Assembly: GCA_021773395.1 (NCBI GenBank)
Contig: JAJFKB010000016.1
Span: 1-40,736, forward strand
Reading direction: 5' to 3'
Source of the DNA: Gammaproteobacteria bacterium
GTDB lineage: Bacteria > Pseudomonadota > Gammaproteobacteria > Pseudomonadales > IMCC2047
DNA length: 40,736 nucleotides
In this document: positions 34,066 to 40,736 of the stretch, in pieces
Layout: each line of letters opens with the position of its first letter
Position numbering within the stretch: the first letter of the stretch is position 1
Program-made: the position numbers and the translations under genes
Notes under the pieces: generated by a model
The model's input: only the letters and a program-made list of their open reading frames with translations
The model's database searches: none
What the model was told of the DNA's origin: nothing

Positions 34066-34428
34066 CTAAATACCAGCGTTGGCGTAACCCATTAGCTCTG
34101 GCGTAGCAAAGCGGATTAATGATTTATGACCTACACCCTGTTCCTCAAGTCCCTTACTCAAGTCAGGAGAAAACGCTTGACCATCCAATAACCAATTGGC
34201 AGTTTCCCAATTTATTTTCTTAAACTCTGGATGTTGACCAAAGGCGTCAGGCATCACCTGTTCAATGAGTTGACCGAAAGTCATGTCCGGCGGTAAAGGT
34301 ATCGCTTTCGAGGCACAAAACAACAGGTGGTGATCCCACCCAATAAAGACCATGATATTACCGTGGTAGTTTTCCCGTGCGTCTTTTACATCACCGTGAT
34401 AATCCGGTGTCATCGCATGTACTGGCAT
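34066..34428 (-). CDS. dmpO: Phenol hydroxylase subunit P4
   Basis: A 120-residue small subunit of the multicomponent phenol hydroxylase. It has the family start 'VHAMTPDYHGDVKDARENYHGN' and the segment 'VFIGWDHHLLFCASKAIPLP', plus the tail 'VGHKSLIRFATPELMGYANAGI'. It associates with the P1-P3 oxygenase core (gamma subunit). Starts at ATG 34428, 54 bases after dmpN. Confidence 0.94.
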   Translation of the reverse strand: MPVHAMTPDYHGDVKDARENYHGNIMVFIGWDHHLLFCASKAIPLPPDMTFGQLIEQVMPDAFGQHPEFKKINWETANWLLDGQAFSPDLSKGLEEQGVGHKSLIRFATPELMGYANAGI

Positions 34429-34482
34429 TGTGGTTTCTCTCTCTAATCCAAATAAATCGATCAGCCGTTATGACTGTGTCGG

Positions 34483-35982
34483 TTAAGCCACACCTTTCCA
34501 GGCTTTCCAGCGCAGATCATCGGGCGAACCGGCGTATTCCATATTGTCCGCGCCCATATTGATGCGGTAATAATCTTTCAATACCGTCTCCACATCTGCA
34601 CCGCCACAATTGCCTTGGAAAATCTGCTGGACGGGCAGCCAGGAATGCACATATTTTTCTGGCTCGTCGTCAAAGATCGTTTTACAGCCATCGGAACAGA
34701 AGTGATATCGATCATCCTTGTAGACTGAATCTCGATAGGAGATTAACGTTGGGTTATCCATTTCAGTAAAGCCCATAGGAATCTGACAGACTTGGCATAA
34801 TTGAGGTAAACCCGAGCAGTAGAAACGCTCTCCCGCTTTCTCCATTTCCGCTGCTAATTCGAAACGAGGACGATAGTACTGATCGAAAGTGGATGGATAC
34901 TTTTCGCTTAACCAATCCAGCTCTTTGGCGGAAGGAATCCAAGTATGGAAGGCGGAGGCATGAGTGAAGTTGTAGAAAATCCACCAGGCCTGGTGGCTCA
35001 GATGTTCTTTCTCTTTAGCAATGGTTTCAACATAATCCGGCATAACGATGCCGTAGCGCGCTAGATCCTTAAACAAAGAACCAGCCGCATCCTCAAAATA
35101 CACCTCCCAGGCTTCTTTCCAGGACATCACTTTATTGGGCAACATGTAATCCATCATCATCGCCACCAGCGCCAATACCCGGTAGCCGCGCCATAACCAT
35201 TTGTTGATCCATTTTTGCACGATCGGCAGATTGTCTTCGTGCTGCTCCAACAGGAATTTAATGACTTCCAGTCCGAGCGTCATGTGACGCGCCTCATCGG
35301 ACTGCGCAGAAAAACCAAATGTTACGGTTGCCATATCGCCGTTGTAGGCCGCACCCGACATAAAGGGCACAAACAGCAGGTTAGTCAGTACATATTCAAA
35401 GGAGAACCCAATCGCGATCATAAACTCGAATGGCCCGGCACTGCGCGCGTCGTCAAAGAAAGACTTGGGCACCGACAGATACCAAACTCGATCATGCATA
35501 TGCGGGAATTCGTGGAAACCATCAAAGAATTTATTGTAATGGCTCATCGCATGCACTTGAGTTTGCACATGACGCAGCTCATCCAGAGACTGCATTTGAC
35601 AAGCCACTCGGGCACCGACGCCACTAAACTGACGACCTACTGCCGCAAAACCTTGATGTGCCTGGTATTCCAAAGGTGACACGCCAGTTAGAAATAGCTT
35701 TATGGCATTCACATAGCGAGCATCGGTGACATTGACATGGCCATTGTTTTGCGAAAAGGCATCAAAAATTGCGTACAGCTTTTTCTCTTTTTCCGCCTGA
35801 TATTTCCAATAGGCATCCATGGTCAATCGGAATGGATCTTCCCATTTGCTCCAATCGGTAATCTTAATGCCCTCAAAATCCTCTTGCGGAAAAGCTTCCT
35901 TGCGGTCCTGATAATCAAAATCCCAGTCCAGGTCCCGGGTTAACAGGCGGTACTTGTCTTTAATATTCAATTTGGTAGCCAT
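34483..35982 (-). CDS. dmpN: Phenol hydroxylase large oxygenase subunit P3
   Basis: A 499-residue diiron catalytic subunit that hydroxylates phenol to catechol. By motif the six ligands are E105 (PLEYQAH), E135 and H138 (DELRHVQ), E196 (FSFEYVL), E230 and H233 (DEARHMT). The C-terminus carries a YHS zinc domain with CQVCQIPMGF and HFCSDGC. All conserved catalytic positions appear intact. It forms the hydroxylase with DmpL and DmpO, is fed electrons by DmpP, and is gated by DmpM. Confidence 0.97.
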   Translation of the reverse strand: MATKLNIKDKYRLLTRDLDWDFDYQDRKEAFPQEDFEGIKITDWSKWEDPFRLTMDAYWKYQAEKEKKLYAIFDAFSQNNGHVNVTDARYVNAIKLFLTGVSPLEYQAHQGFAAVGRQFSGVGARVACQMQSLDELRHVQTQVHAMSHYNKFFDGFHEFPHMHDRVWYLSVPKSFFDDARSAGPFEFMIAIGFSFEYVLTNLLFVPFMSGAAYNGDMATVTFGFSAQSDEARHMTLGLEVIKFLLEQHEDNLPIVQKWINKWLWRGYRVLALVAMMMDYMLPNKVMSWKEAWEVYFEDAAGSLFKDLARYGIVMPDYVETIAKEKEHLSHQAWWIFYNFTHASAFHTWIPSAKELDWLSEKYPSTFDQYYRPRFELAAEMEKAGERFYCSGLPQLCQVCQIPMGFTEMDNPTLISYRDSVYKDDRYHFCSDGCKTIFDDEPEKYVHSWLPVQQIFQGNCGGADVETVLKDYYRINMGADNMEYAGSPDDLRWKAWKGVA

Positions 35983-35993
35983 TCTTCAATCCC

Positions 35994-36263
35994 CTACTGT
36001 TTCCACTCGATGGTTAACTGATCGTCATCTTCATCGACGTTACCCGCCAGGGTAATTAAGTTCATGTGCAGTTCCTGGACATTCCAGTCACGGCCAATTT
36101 TTTCCTCAACTGTTTCACGACGAATCACCAGTTTATTTTCGTTCTCTACCCGGATCATGGCCGGCTGACGAATCACTGTTGCGTCCGGGTTATCTTCTTC
36201 CATAGCCTCAATGATGTAACGAGACTCTTCGTTGTCCTGTAAGGCGATGTATACTTTTGACAT
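35994..36263 (-). CDS. dmpM: Phenol hydroxylase regulatory (effector) subunit P2
   Basis: An 89-residue cofactorless effector protein of the MmoB/DmpM family that couples electron transfer to hydroxylation. It reads SKVYIALQDNEESRYIIEAM at the start, then 'DNPDATVIRQPAMIRVENENKLVIRRETVEEKIGRDWNVQEL', typical for the family. I use ATG 36263 with GAGGAG seven bases upstream instead of a TTG at 36269. It lies between dmpL and dmpN with very short gaps. Confidence 0.95.
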   Translation of the reverse strand: MSKVYIALQDNEESRYIIEAMEEDNPDATVIRQPAMIRVENENKLVIRRETVEEKIGRDWNVQELHMNLITLAGNVDEDDDQLTIEWKQ

Positions 36264-36274
36264 GACCAACTCCT

Positions 36275-37261
36275 CTATTTAAACAATCCCGCCTTATTTA
36301 GACGCTTATCCAATTCTGCCTGCGCTAACGGTAGGGCTTGCGCTCCCAGCATTTCCTCAGCCAGGGGTGCTAATGCCGCCTCAACCTTTGGGCGCCAGGC
36401 GCTAATCCACGTTTCAAGAGTCGCTTTATTGGCTTCTGACTCAGCTACCGCTGTTTTCATCACAGCGTCCACCCAGCGGCTCGTATCCTTATGCCAGTTC
36501 TGCATAAACTCCATTAGCATCGCCACATCCTGAGCACCGTTATCTCTTAACCACTGCTCGAATTGATTAAAAAAGATGTCATAGTTGAGGGTATCCATAA
36601 GCAGATCCTGTACCACAAACAGCTCAAACCAATCCTTCGTTATCAAGGTTTCTTCACAGAGCGCGCGCATGCCCTGCCAAACCTCTTCTTGCAGCCAATA
36701 GGTTTTGGCTTCGGCCAGTTTGTCGCCAGTGTTTCCATCGAAAATCAGCCCGATACGGGACAAATACTGCGCAATACCAAACCGATCCATCCCGTCGTAA
36801 AGCAGCGCTTGAGTAATGGCGGTACCGTAACCATAAGCAGTGCCATACACGTTATTCAGGTTAGCGGTATGCTCGACATGACGCAGGGGCACCAGAAACC
36901 GGATCAACTTTGCTTTAACTTCATCGCTGAGTAGATCCGCCAGATTACGCTTCTCGAAAAAACTGTAATTACTTTCAGCAACTTCCTGCATCTTGGCGCG
37001 TTGCTGCACATAAGTACCGTAGTAAAACTGTCTGGGATCACGGAATGCGTACCAGTCTTCCATCTGAATCGCGGTTCTGCGCGTATCGTTCAGCTCATAT
37101 TCTGGCTGCCACATCGGCTTATAATGAAAATTTGCGACCGCTTGCAGATCATAGGTGCCTTCCTGGTAACGGGTAGCGGGTTTATCGCCAAAGCGACGCT
37201 CGATGTGTGCAAAGGTATTTCTCACCGGCTCTAAGGTAGCGGTCTTTATTTCGATGGTCAT
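36275..37261 (-). CDS. dmpL: Phenol hydroxylase subunit P1
   Basis: A 328-residue beta subunit of the oxygenase core, with the ferritin-like fold but no metal ligands. Family segments are 'FAHIERRFGDKPATRYQEGTYD', 'NFHYKPMWQPEYELNDTRRTAI', 'YAFRDPRQFYYGTYVQQRAKMQ' and 'VPLRHVEHTANLNNVYGTAYGYG'. Length is typical. ATG 37261 follows dmpK by 57 bases. Confidence 0.95.
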   Translation of the reverse strand: MTIEIKTATLEPVRNTFAHIERRFGDKPATRYQEGTYDLQAVANFHYKPMWQPEYELNDTRRTAIQMEDWYAFRDPRQFYYGTYVQQRAKMQEVAESNYSFFEKRNLADLLSDEVKAKLIRFLVPLRHVEHTANLNNVYGTAYGYGTAITQALLYDGMDRFGIAQYLSRIGLIFDGNTGDKLAEAKTYWLQEEVWQGMRALCEETLITKDWFELFVVQDLLMDTLNYDIFFNQFEQWLRDNGAQDVAMLMEFMQNWHKDTSRWVDAVMKTAVAESEANKATLETWISAWRPKVEAALAPLAEEMLGAQALPLAQAELDKRLNKAGLFK

Positions 37262-37318
37262 ATCTTATCTTCCCGTCTTGACTCAATGTGTTTTGGCTAT
37301 CGACAATACAGAGCAGAT

Positions 37319-37570
37319 TCAGTCCTGTTCCCCATATCTCCATTTCCTCATGTCGCGATCAACAGCTGCTGCCTGCTCCTCAGTCATATGCTCTGCCTTA
37401 TTCTTTTTACAGAACTCCTCAAAAGCAGCGGTTGGCAAAATAAGTTCGATATAAATACTCGGGTCACCGATCGCAAAATCAAATTCGACAAAACCTCTCA
37501 CTTTGTTTCGGACTCTCACAAAGCGCTTCTGCTGATCGAAGTTCCTTTTTTTGACTGCCTTTAATTTCAT
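37319..37570 (-). CDS. dmpK: Phenol hydroxylase assembly protein P0
   Basis: An 83-residue protein of the DmpK/TomA0 family, needed for assembly of active phenol hydroxylase (iron loading) but not for turnover. The segment QQKRFVRVRNKVRGFVEFDF, then 'AIGDPSIYIELILP..AFEEFC', is characteristic. ATG 37570 is chosen over a GTG at 37588 because the distance to the RFVRV motif then matches family members. Neither has a good ribosome site. It is the first gene of the operon, about 99 bases from the predicted transcription start. Confidence 0.88.
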   Translation of the reverse strand: MKLKAVKKRNFDQQKRFVRVRNKVRGFVEFDFAIGDPSIYIELILPTAAFEEFCKKNKAEHMTEEQAAAVDRDMRKWRYGEQD

Positions 37571-37680
37571 ATTTATTGATACGCTCACTGATTAGGCCGA
37601 ATACATTGACGCCTATAGCGCAATATTTTTGCCACCCAAGGACAGCTATCTGTCTTCGCGCTGATGATTGAATTACCAAG

Positions 37681-37695
37681 GCAAAGACTATGCCA
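37681..37695 (-). promoter_or_regulatory. Sigma-54 promoter of the phenol operon
   Basis: On the minus strand TGGCATAGTCTTTGC matches the -24/-12 consensus TGGCAC-N5-TTGC at 9 of 10 defined positions, with the invariant GG and GC correctly spaced. The predicted start is near 37669, giving a leader of about 99 bases before dmpK ATG 37570. Phenol operons of the dmp type are known to be transcribed by sigma-54 RNA polymerase under an aromatic-responsive activator. Confidence 0.88.
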
Positions 37696-37765
37696 AGCCT
37701 TTTTTATTTTTATTTTTCAGTTGGTTACAAATTGTCGCCACGAACGCGGCTGATCTTTTGATATG

Positions 37766-37822
37766 GAATTTAATGAAATCATGAATAATTTCACAAAGGA
37801 TATTCATGATTTCATTAAATTC
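37766..37822. promoter_or_regulatory. Upstream activating sequence (22-bp perfect inverted repeat)
   Basis: Arms 37766-37787 and 37801-37822 are exact reverse complements with a 13-base spacer. Each arm contains TTTAATGAAATCATGAAT. The centre (37794) lies about 125 bases upstream of the predicted dmpK transcription start, where XylR/DmpR-type activators bind. The adjacent activator gene makes DmpR the obvious ligand. The symmetry is longer and more perfect than usual for such sites. Confidence 0.75.
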
Positions 37823-37972
37823 TGCCGAATCTCTCTCAATAAACCCAACAGATCTTTAGACAACCCGTCATAGCAAAAATTGATTTTATTACTCAATAAA
37901 ACTTATTCCTCTTTATTTTCAATATATTAGATTACTTTTTCATGAAATTACGCTGATTAGTCGGGCATTTTA

Positions 37973-37990
37973 TTTAATGAAATGATTAAT
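37973..37990 (+). promoter_or_regulatory. Third copy of the dmp repeat motif near the dmpR start
   Basis: TTTAATGAAATGATTAAT shares TTTAATGAAAT exactly with the arms of the main repeat (37766-37822) and is itself partly palindromic (TTAAT...ATTAA). It lies 37 bases before the dmpR start codon. DmpR binding here could adjust its own expression. Confidence 0.45.
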
Positions 37991-38026
37991 TTTTGCCTGG
38001 CAAAACTTGGATGACAGGAGTAATTT

Positions 38027-39739
38027 GTGCGCATGAGTTCAGCAGAAACCAAATCAAATTTCCAGTTTCCGGATATCAACGATCTTTCCCGGTTAATCCG
38101 CTTTCAGACCGATCAGGGAAAAATTTGGCTGGGCGAGCAGCGTAGCATTCTGATGACATTACCCGCACTGGCCGGATTTCGACGCGAAGTTCTGCAATCG
38201 TTGGGGCTAGAGCGCACCAAAGGATTCTTTATGCGGCTCGGTTATCAGAACGGTCTCAAGGATGGTGAGATGGCCCGACATTTAAGACCCAACGCCAATA
38301 CGGTAGATAGCTTCCTGGCAGGGCCTCAGTTGCATATGCTGCGAGGCATGGTTCAGGTTGAGCCTCTAAAAATAGAAATCGATCCAGAGACGGGCCATTT
38401 TTATATGGATCACCTATGGTTGAATTCTTTTGAAGTTGATATCTGCCTATCTGAGTTCGGCATTCTTGAAGATCCCGTCTGCTGGATATTAATTGGTTAT
38501 GCCTGCGGGTATTCCTCCTCTGCACTGGAGCAGGAGATCATCTTTAGAGAAATTGAGTGCCGTGGCTGCGGTGATGAACAGTGCCGGGCTGTGGGCAAAC
38601 CAGCGCATGAGTGGGAAGATCACGAGGAGTTCAAGCGCTATTTTGTTGCAGACCCTCTGATCGAAGAACTCTATGAGCTTCAGTCCCAAATATCCGGTTT
38701 ACGCAAAAATATCAGCGGCAGCGACATGCTAAGTAATGCCGTAGGACATTCCAAGGCATTCCAGCAGGTCTGCGATATGGCCAACAAAGCGTCTCACTCC
38801 AATGTATCAGTGCTGCTATATGGTGAAACTGGGGTAGGCAAGGAAGTCATGGCGCAGGGCTTGCACATGCATAGTAATCGCGCCAACGAGCCATTTATAG
38901 CCATCAATTGCGCTGCGATACCTCCTGATCTGATAGAAGCTGAACTGTTTGGCGTTGAAAAAGGCGCTTTCACCGGCGCTACGCAATCACGCATGGGACG
39001 ATTCGAGCGTGCCCATAAAGGTACGGTTTTTCTCGATGAGGTCGTCGAACTAACCCCTAGAGCACAAGCCTCTTTGTTGCGCGTGCTGCAGGAAGGCGAA
39101 CTAGAGCGCGTTGGAGATAACCACACTAGGTCGGTTGATGTAAGGGTTATTGCCGCAACCAATGAAGATCTTGAAGGAGCTGTCAAGTCAGGTCGTTTTC
39201 GCGCTGACCTTTTTTATCGACTTAATGTATTCCCAGTAACCATTCCTCCATTGCGAGACAGGCGGGATGATATACCTCTTTTGGCAGAGCACTTTATTGA
39301 CAAGTACCATGCTCGCTACCACAAAAGAACCCTGGGATTTTCCAACAAAGCAATGGACGCGCTCATGTCTTACGATTGGCCGGGCAATATCCGTGAATTG
39401 GGCAATATTATCGAGCGTGGCGTCATTCTAACTGACACCAACGACACCATCGGTGTCGACGAGCTGATCATCGGCATTGATGAAAGCTCAAACAACGTCA
39501 ATGCGCTTTCCAGCTCGGGTTCGTTAATCGCAGAAAGTGACACGCTGGCCACACAAAACCTGCCTAAGGAAAGCGATGACTGGGTTGAGGAGATCTTTAG
39601 TGCGGGCATCGGCCTTGAGCAGTTAGAGAACATGCTGATTGATAAAGCCATGTCAAAAACAGGCGGCAATGTTTCCAAAGCAGCCCGCTTGCTCAACCTG
39701 ACACGTCCCGCGCTTGCTTACCGACTTACCAAAAAGTAA
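38027..39739 (+). CDS. dmpR: Sigma-54-dependent phenol-responsive activator, DmpR/MopR/XylR type
   Basis: A 570-residue NtrC-family regulator: effector-sensing XylR_N/V4R domain (about 1-215), linker, AAA+ ATPase (about 235-470) and Fis-type HTH at the end (GGNVSKAARLLNLTRPALAY). Walker A is GETGVGK (266-272), and GAFTGA (313-318) contacts sigma-54. Sensor residues fall at a constant offset of -3 from MopR: zinc ligands C152, E175, C178, C186 and phenol-pocket residues H103 and W131. Phenol or simple alkylphenols are thus the likely inducers. The GTG start at 38027 has AGGAG six bases upstream; ATG 38033 is an alternative. Transcribed divergently from dmpK. Confidence 0.95.
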   Translation: MRMSSAETKSNFQFPDINDLSRLIRFQTDQGKIWLGEQRSILMTLPALAGFRREVLQSLGLERTKGFFMRLGYQNGLKDGEMARHLRPNANTVDSFLAGPQLHMLRGMVQVEPLKIEIDPETGHFYMDHLWLNSFEVDICLSEFGILEDPVCWILIGYACGYSSSALEQEIIFREIECRGCGDEQCRAVGKPAHEWEDHEEFKRYFVADPLIEELYELQSQISGLRKNISGSDMLSNAVGHSKAFQQVCDMANKASHSNVSVLLYGETGVGKEVMAQGLHMHSNRANEPFIAINCAAIPPDLIEAELFGVEKGAFTGATQSRMGRFERAHKGTVFLDEVVELTPRAQASLLRVLQEGELERVGDNHTRSVDVRVIAATNEDLEGAVKSGRFRADLFYRLNVFPVTIPPLRDRRDDIPLLAEHFIDKYHARYHKRTLGFSNKAMDALMSYDWPGNIRELGNIIERGVILTDTNDTIGVDELIIGIDESSNNVNALSSSGSLIAESDTLATQNLPKESDDWVEEIFSAGIGLEQLENMLIDKAMSKTGGNVSKAARLLNLTRPALAYRLTKK

Positions 39740-39898
39740 TGTTCTACCTCCCCAATCTCAAACTTCCGCATATACCGAGCGGTTCCCCACATTATATTTT
39801 TCGCTAACCATGGGCATTTTCAACAGCTGGCTCAGGTAAAAAGTTAACGAAAAGATCAATTCCTTTGCCCGCGTTTTACTATATCGTTAAATCTAAAC

Positions 39899-39921
39899 AT
39901 TGATTAATAAATTTCATCAAT
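39899..39921 (+). promoter_or_regulatory. Putative DmpR site upstream of the second sigma-54 promoter
   Basis: ATTGAT (39899-39904) and ATCAAT (39916-39921) form an inverted repeat. The reverse strand reads ATGAAATTTATTAAT, which resembles ATGAAATGATTAAT (near dmpR) and ATGAAATCATGAAT (dmpK repeat) apart from one inserted base and point changes. The centre is about 127 bases before the predicted start at 40037, the same geometry as at dmpK. Confidence 0.5.
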
Positions 39922-40010
39922 AAAACACCCACCAATAAAACATACACCAAATATATTTTCCTTTATATTACAAATCGTTAACTTGTTTATTTTGCGTCAC
40001 AAAAAATTAA

Positions 40011-40025
40011 TGGCATAGTCATTGC
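40011..40025 (+). promoter_or_regulatory. Second sigma-54 promoter, near-identical to that of dmpK
   Basis: TGGCATAGTCATTGC matches the sigma-54 consensus at 9 of 10 defined positions and the dmpK promoter at 14 of 15, including the non-conserved spacer. The predicted start is near 40037. It reads toward the lipoprotein gene at 40437, which would have a leader of about 400 bases. Confidence 0.75.
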
Positions 40026-40088
40026 TGCATAGATAGCAGTAAAAGCCAATGCGCACCCAGGGCGGCGATTTATACTCCTGGAGAAAAA

Positions 40089-40118
40089 ATGAGCGTAAGA
40101 AACATTAAAAATAGTTAA
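40089..40118 (+). CDS. Possible leader peptide of nine residues
   Basis: In the predicted long leader, GGAG six bases before an ATG opens a short frame coding MSVRNIKNS and stopping at TAA. It starts about 52 bases after the predicted transcription start. It may be a regulatory upstream frame or chance; there is no run of codons typical of attenuation peptides. Confidence 0.3.
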   Translation: MSVRNIKNS

Positions 40119-40436
40119 AAACTTGGGTTCCCTTACAGACATTGCTTTATACGCTCTCGCACATGCAGCATTTTGCGCGCCACATAGAATGTGGCAGGAA
40201 ATAATAATTGTCGATAGAGTCATCCGGGCTTTATAACCCTGTGAGTGCTGTCAGCATAAAAATAAAGTAGTACCCCTAATTAAGTTATAAATATCAGCCA
40301 CGATCAGGTTTCAGTCCTTAGATTGCAACCAAAACAATAGAACGACGGATTTGGCAGGCAGCTGGCTAATATTTAATTCGCTGCCCATAACAATAATTTT
40401 TAGTGACCATTAAAGAAATTTAACATAGGTATTCTA

Positions 40437-40736
40437 ATGTATAAGGGTAATATTTTTGGCCCCGGCTTTTCTGCTATTACACTTGTTTTCAGCCTGGCTC
40501 TGCTCACGGGCTGTGAAGCGGCGCTGGATTTAAGCGGTGTAGCGGATGAGTCGTCGAAGACGCGGCTGCGCACGGATCAGTATCAAAAAATGGCGCGCAG
40601 TGGTGATGCCCTGGTGCTGGTAGGCTCTTCGGGTGTGGTGCTGCGCAGTGTCGATGATGCGCAGAGCTGGCAACGTCAGGAAATTGAAGGTCGCCCTAAC
40701 TTTATTGGTCTCAGTGCCTGCCCGGCGGGCGAGCTG
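40437..40736 (+). CDS. Lipoprotein with Ycf48/BNR-like repeats (5' part)
   Basis: The first 100 residues of a protein cut by the right edge. A lipoprotein signal peptide ends in LLTGC (Cys26). The following sequence, 'TRLRTDQYQKMARSGDALVLVGSSGVVLRSVDDAQSWQRQ', is the first blade of a BNR/Asp-box or Ycf48-type beta-propeller (G..G.vl.S.D.g.sW...). Genes of this kind often accompany RND transporters and DUF1302/DUF1329 proteins in hydrocarbon and sterol degradation loci; whether that is true here lies outside the window. The second sigma-54 promoter points at it. A weaker candidate (TGGCAGGCAGCTGGC, 40352-40366) is nearer. Confidence 0.75.
   Translation, partial: MYKGNIFGPGFSAITLVFSLALLTGCEAALDLSGVADESSKTRLRTDQYQKMARSGDALVLVGSSGVVLRSVDDAQSWQRQEIEGRPNFIGLSACPAGEL

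Larger units (their letters stand above)
37589..38026. other. Divergent dmpK-dmpR control region
   Basis: This AT-rich region of about 440 bases between the phenol operon and its activator holds, from left to right, the sigma-54 promoter of the operon (37681-37695), a 22-base perfect inverted repeat (37766-37822) and a related half copy near dmpR (37973-37990). No gene is present. Confidence 0.8.
39740..40436. other. Intergenic region with a second sigma-54 control unit
   Basis: The 700 bases after dmpR carry no full gene. They contain a repeat related to the dmp activator site (39899-39921), a sigma-54 promoter (40011-40025), a nine-codon leader frame (40089-40118) and a small tight hairpin, GCCACAT-AGA-ATGTGGC (40179-40195), all oriented toward the lipoprotein gene at 40437. 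Confidence 0.7.

Noticed and set aside
35215-35679. A 154-codon plus-strand frame inside dmpN
   Set aside because: Antisense to a confidently assigned catalytic subunit; composition reflects the opposite strand's codon pattern.
39987-40223. A 78-codon minus-strand frame in the region after dmpR
   Set aside because: Covers the sigma-54 promoter and leader on the other strand, with no recognisable product.
40352-40366. TGGCAGGCAGCTGGC as a third sigma-54 promoter nearer the lipoprotein gene
   Set aside because: GG and GC spacing is right, but only 8 of 10 consensus positions match and there is no matching upstream site. The promoter at 40011 is much stronger.

Overview
The window is chromosomal DNA from a gammaproteobacterium. 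The moderate GC content, TonB receptor/FecR/ECF sets, split trp operon and dmp-type phenol genes suggest a marine or aquatic member of a Cellvibrionales/Spongiibacteraceae-like group. That placement is an inference from gene content; no rRNA or taxonomic marker is present.

Layout. (1) 1-5373: the start of a flavin-dependent luciferase-like oxidoreductase gene (minus), then a plus-strand operon of an NCS1 (cytosine-type) permease, two ketopantoate-reductase-like dehydrogenases and an M24/creatinase-fold hydrolase with unusual metal ligands. This is an uncharacterised uptake and catabolism cluster. (2) 5469-11775 (minus): an InaA/WaaP-type kinase with a methyltransferase, a PhnA remnant, a DUF7931-like protein, trpF-trpC-trpD, a DUF3859-like secreted protein and a GST. 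(3) 12312-17928: a cell-surface signalling module of ECF sigma factor, FecR anti-sigma and an STN-containing TonB-dependent receptor, diverging from a secreted acidic protein with an EF-hand insertion. (4) 18650-24888: a secreted propeller protein with an IPTL-CTERM-like tail, a YdjM-type membrane protein, RidA, a Gp49/HigB-like toxin with its antitoxin, an outer-membrane protein, a GST and a DsbA/HCCA-isomerase-like protein. (5) 24895-25116: a MITE-like element with 36-bp terminal inverted repeats.

(6) 25140-37570 (minus) is a complete phenol hydroxylase (dmpKLMNOP) plus meta-cleavage operon in the order K-L-M-N-O-P-Q-B-glcG-like-C-D-E-H-F-G. It converts phenol to catechol, opens the ring at the 2,3 position, and takes the product to pyruvate and acetyl-CoA. 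The tautomerase dmpI is absent, and dmpH sits between dmpE and dmpF. The operon diverges from a DmpR/MopR-type sigma-54 activator (38027-39739). Between them lie a clear -24/-12 promoter (37681-37695) and a 22-bp perfect inverted repeat centred about 125 bp upstream of the predicted transcription start.

The least expected signal is past dmpR. A second sigma-54 promoter (40011-40025) matches the dmpK promoter at 14 of 15 positions and has a related repeat at the same upstream distance (about -127). It points at a lipoprotein gene that runs off the window edge. This suggests that the phenol regulon includes a second transcription unit, possibly an envelope or transport system, lying mostly outside the window.
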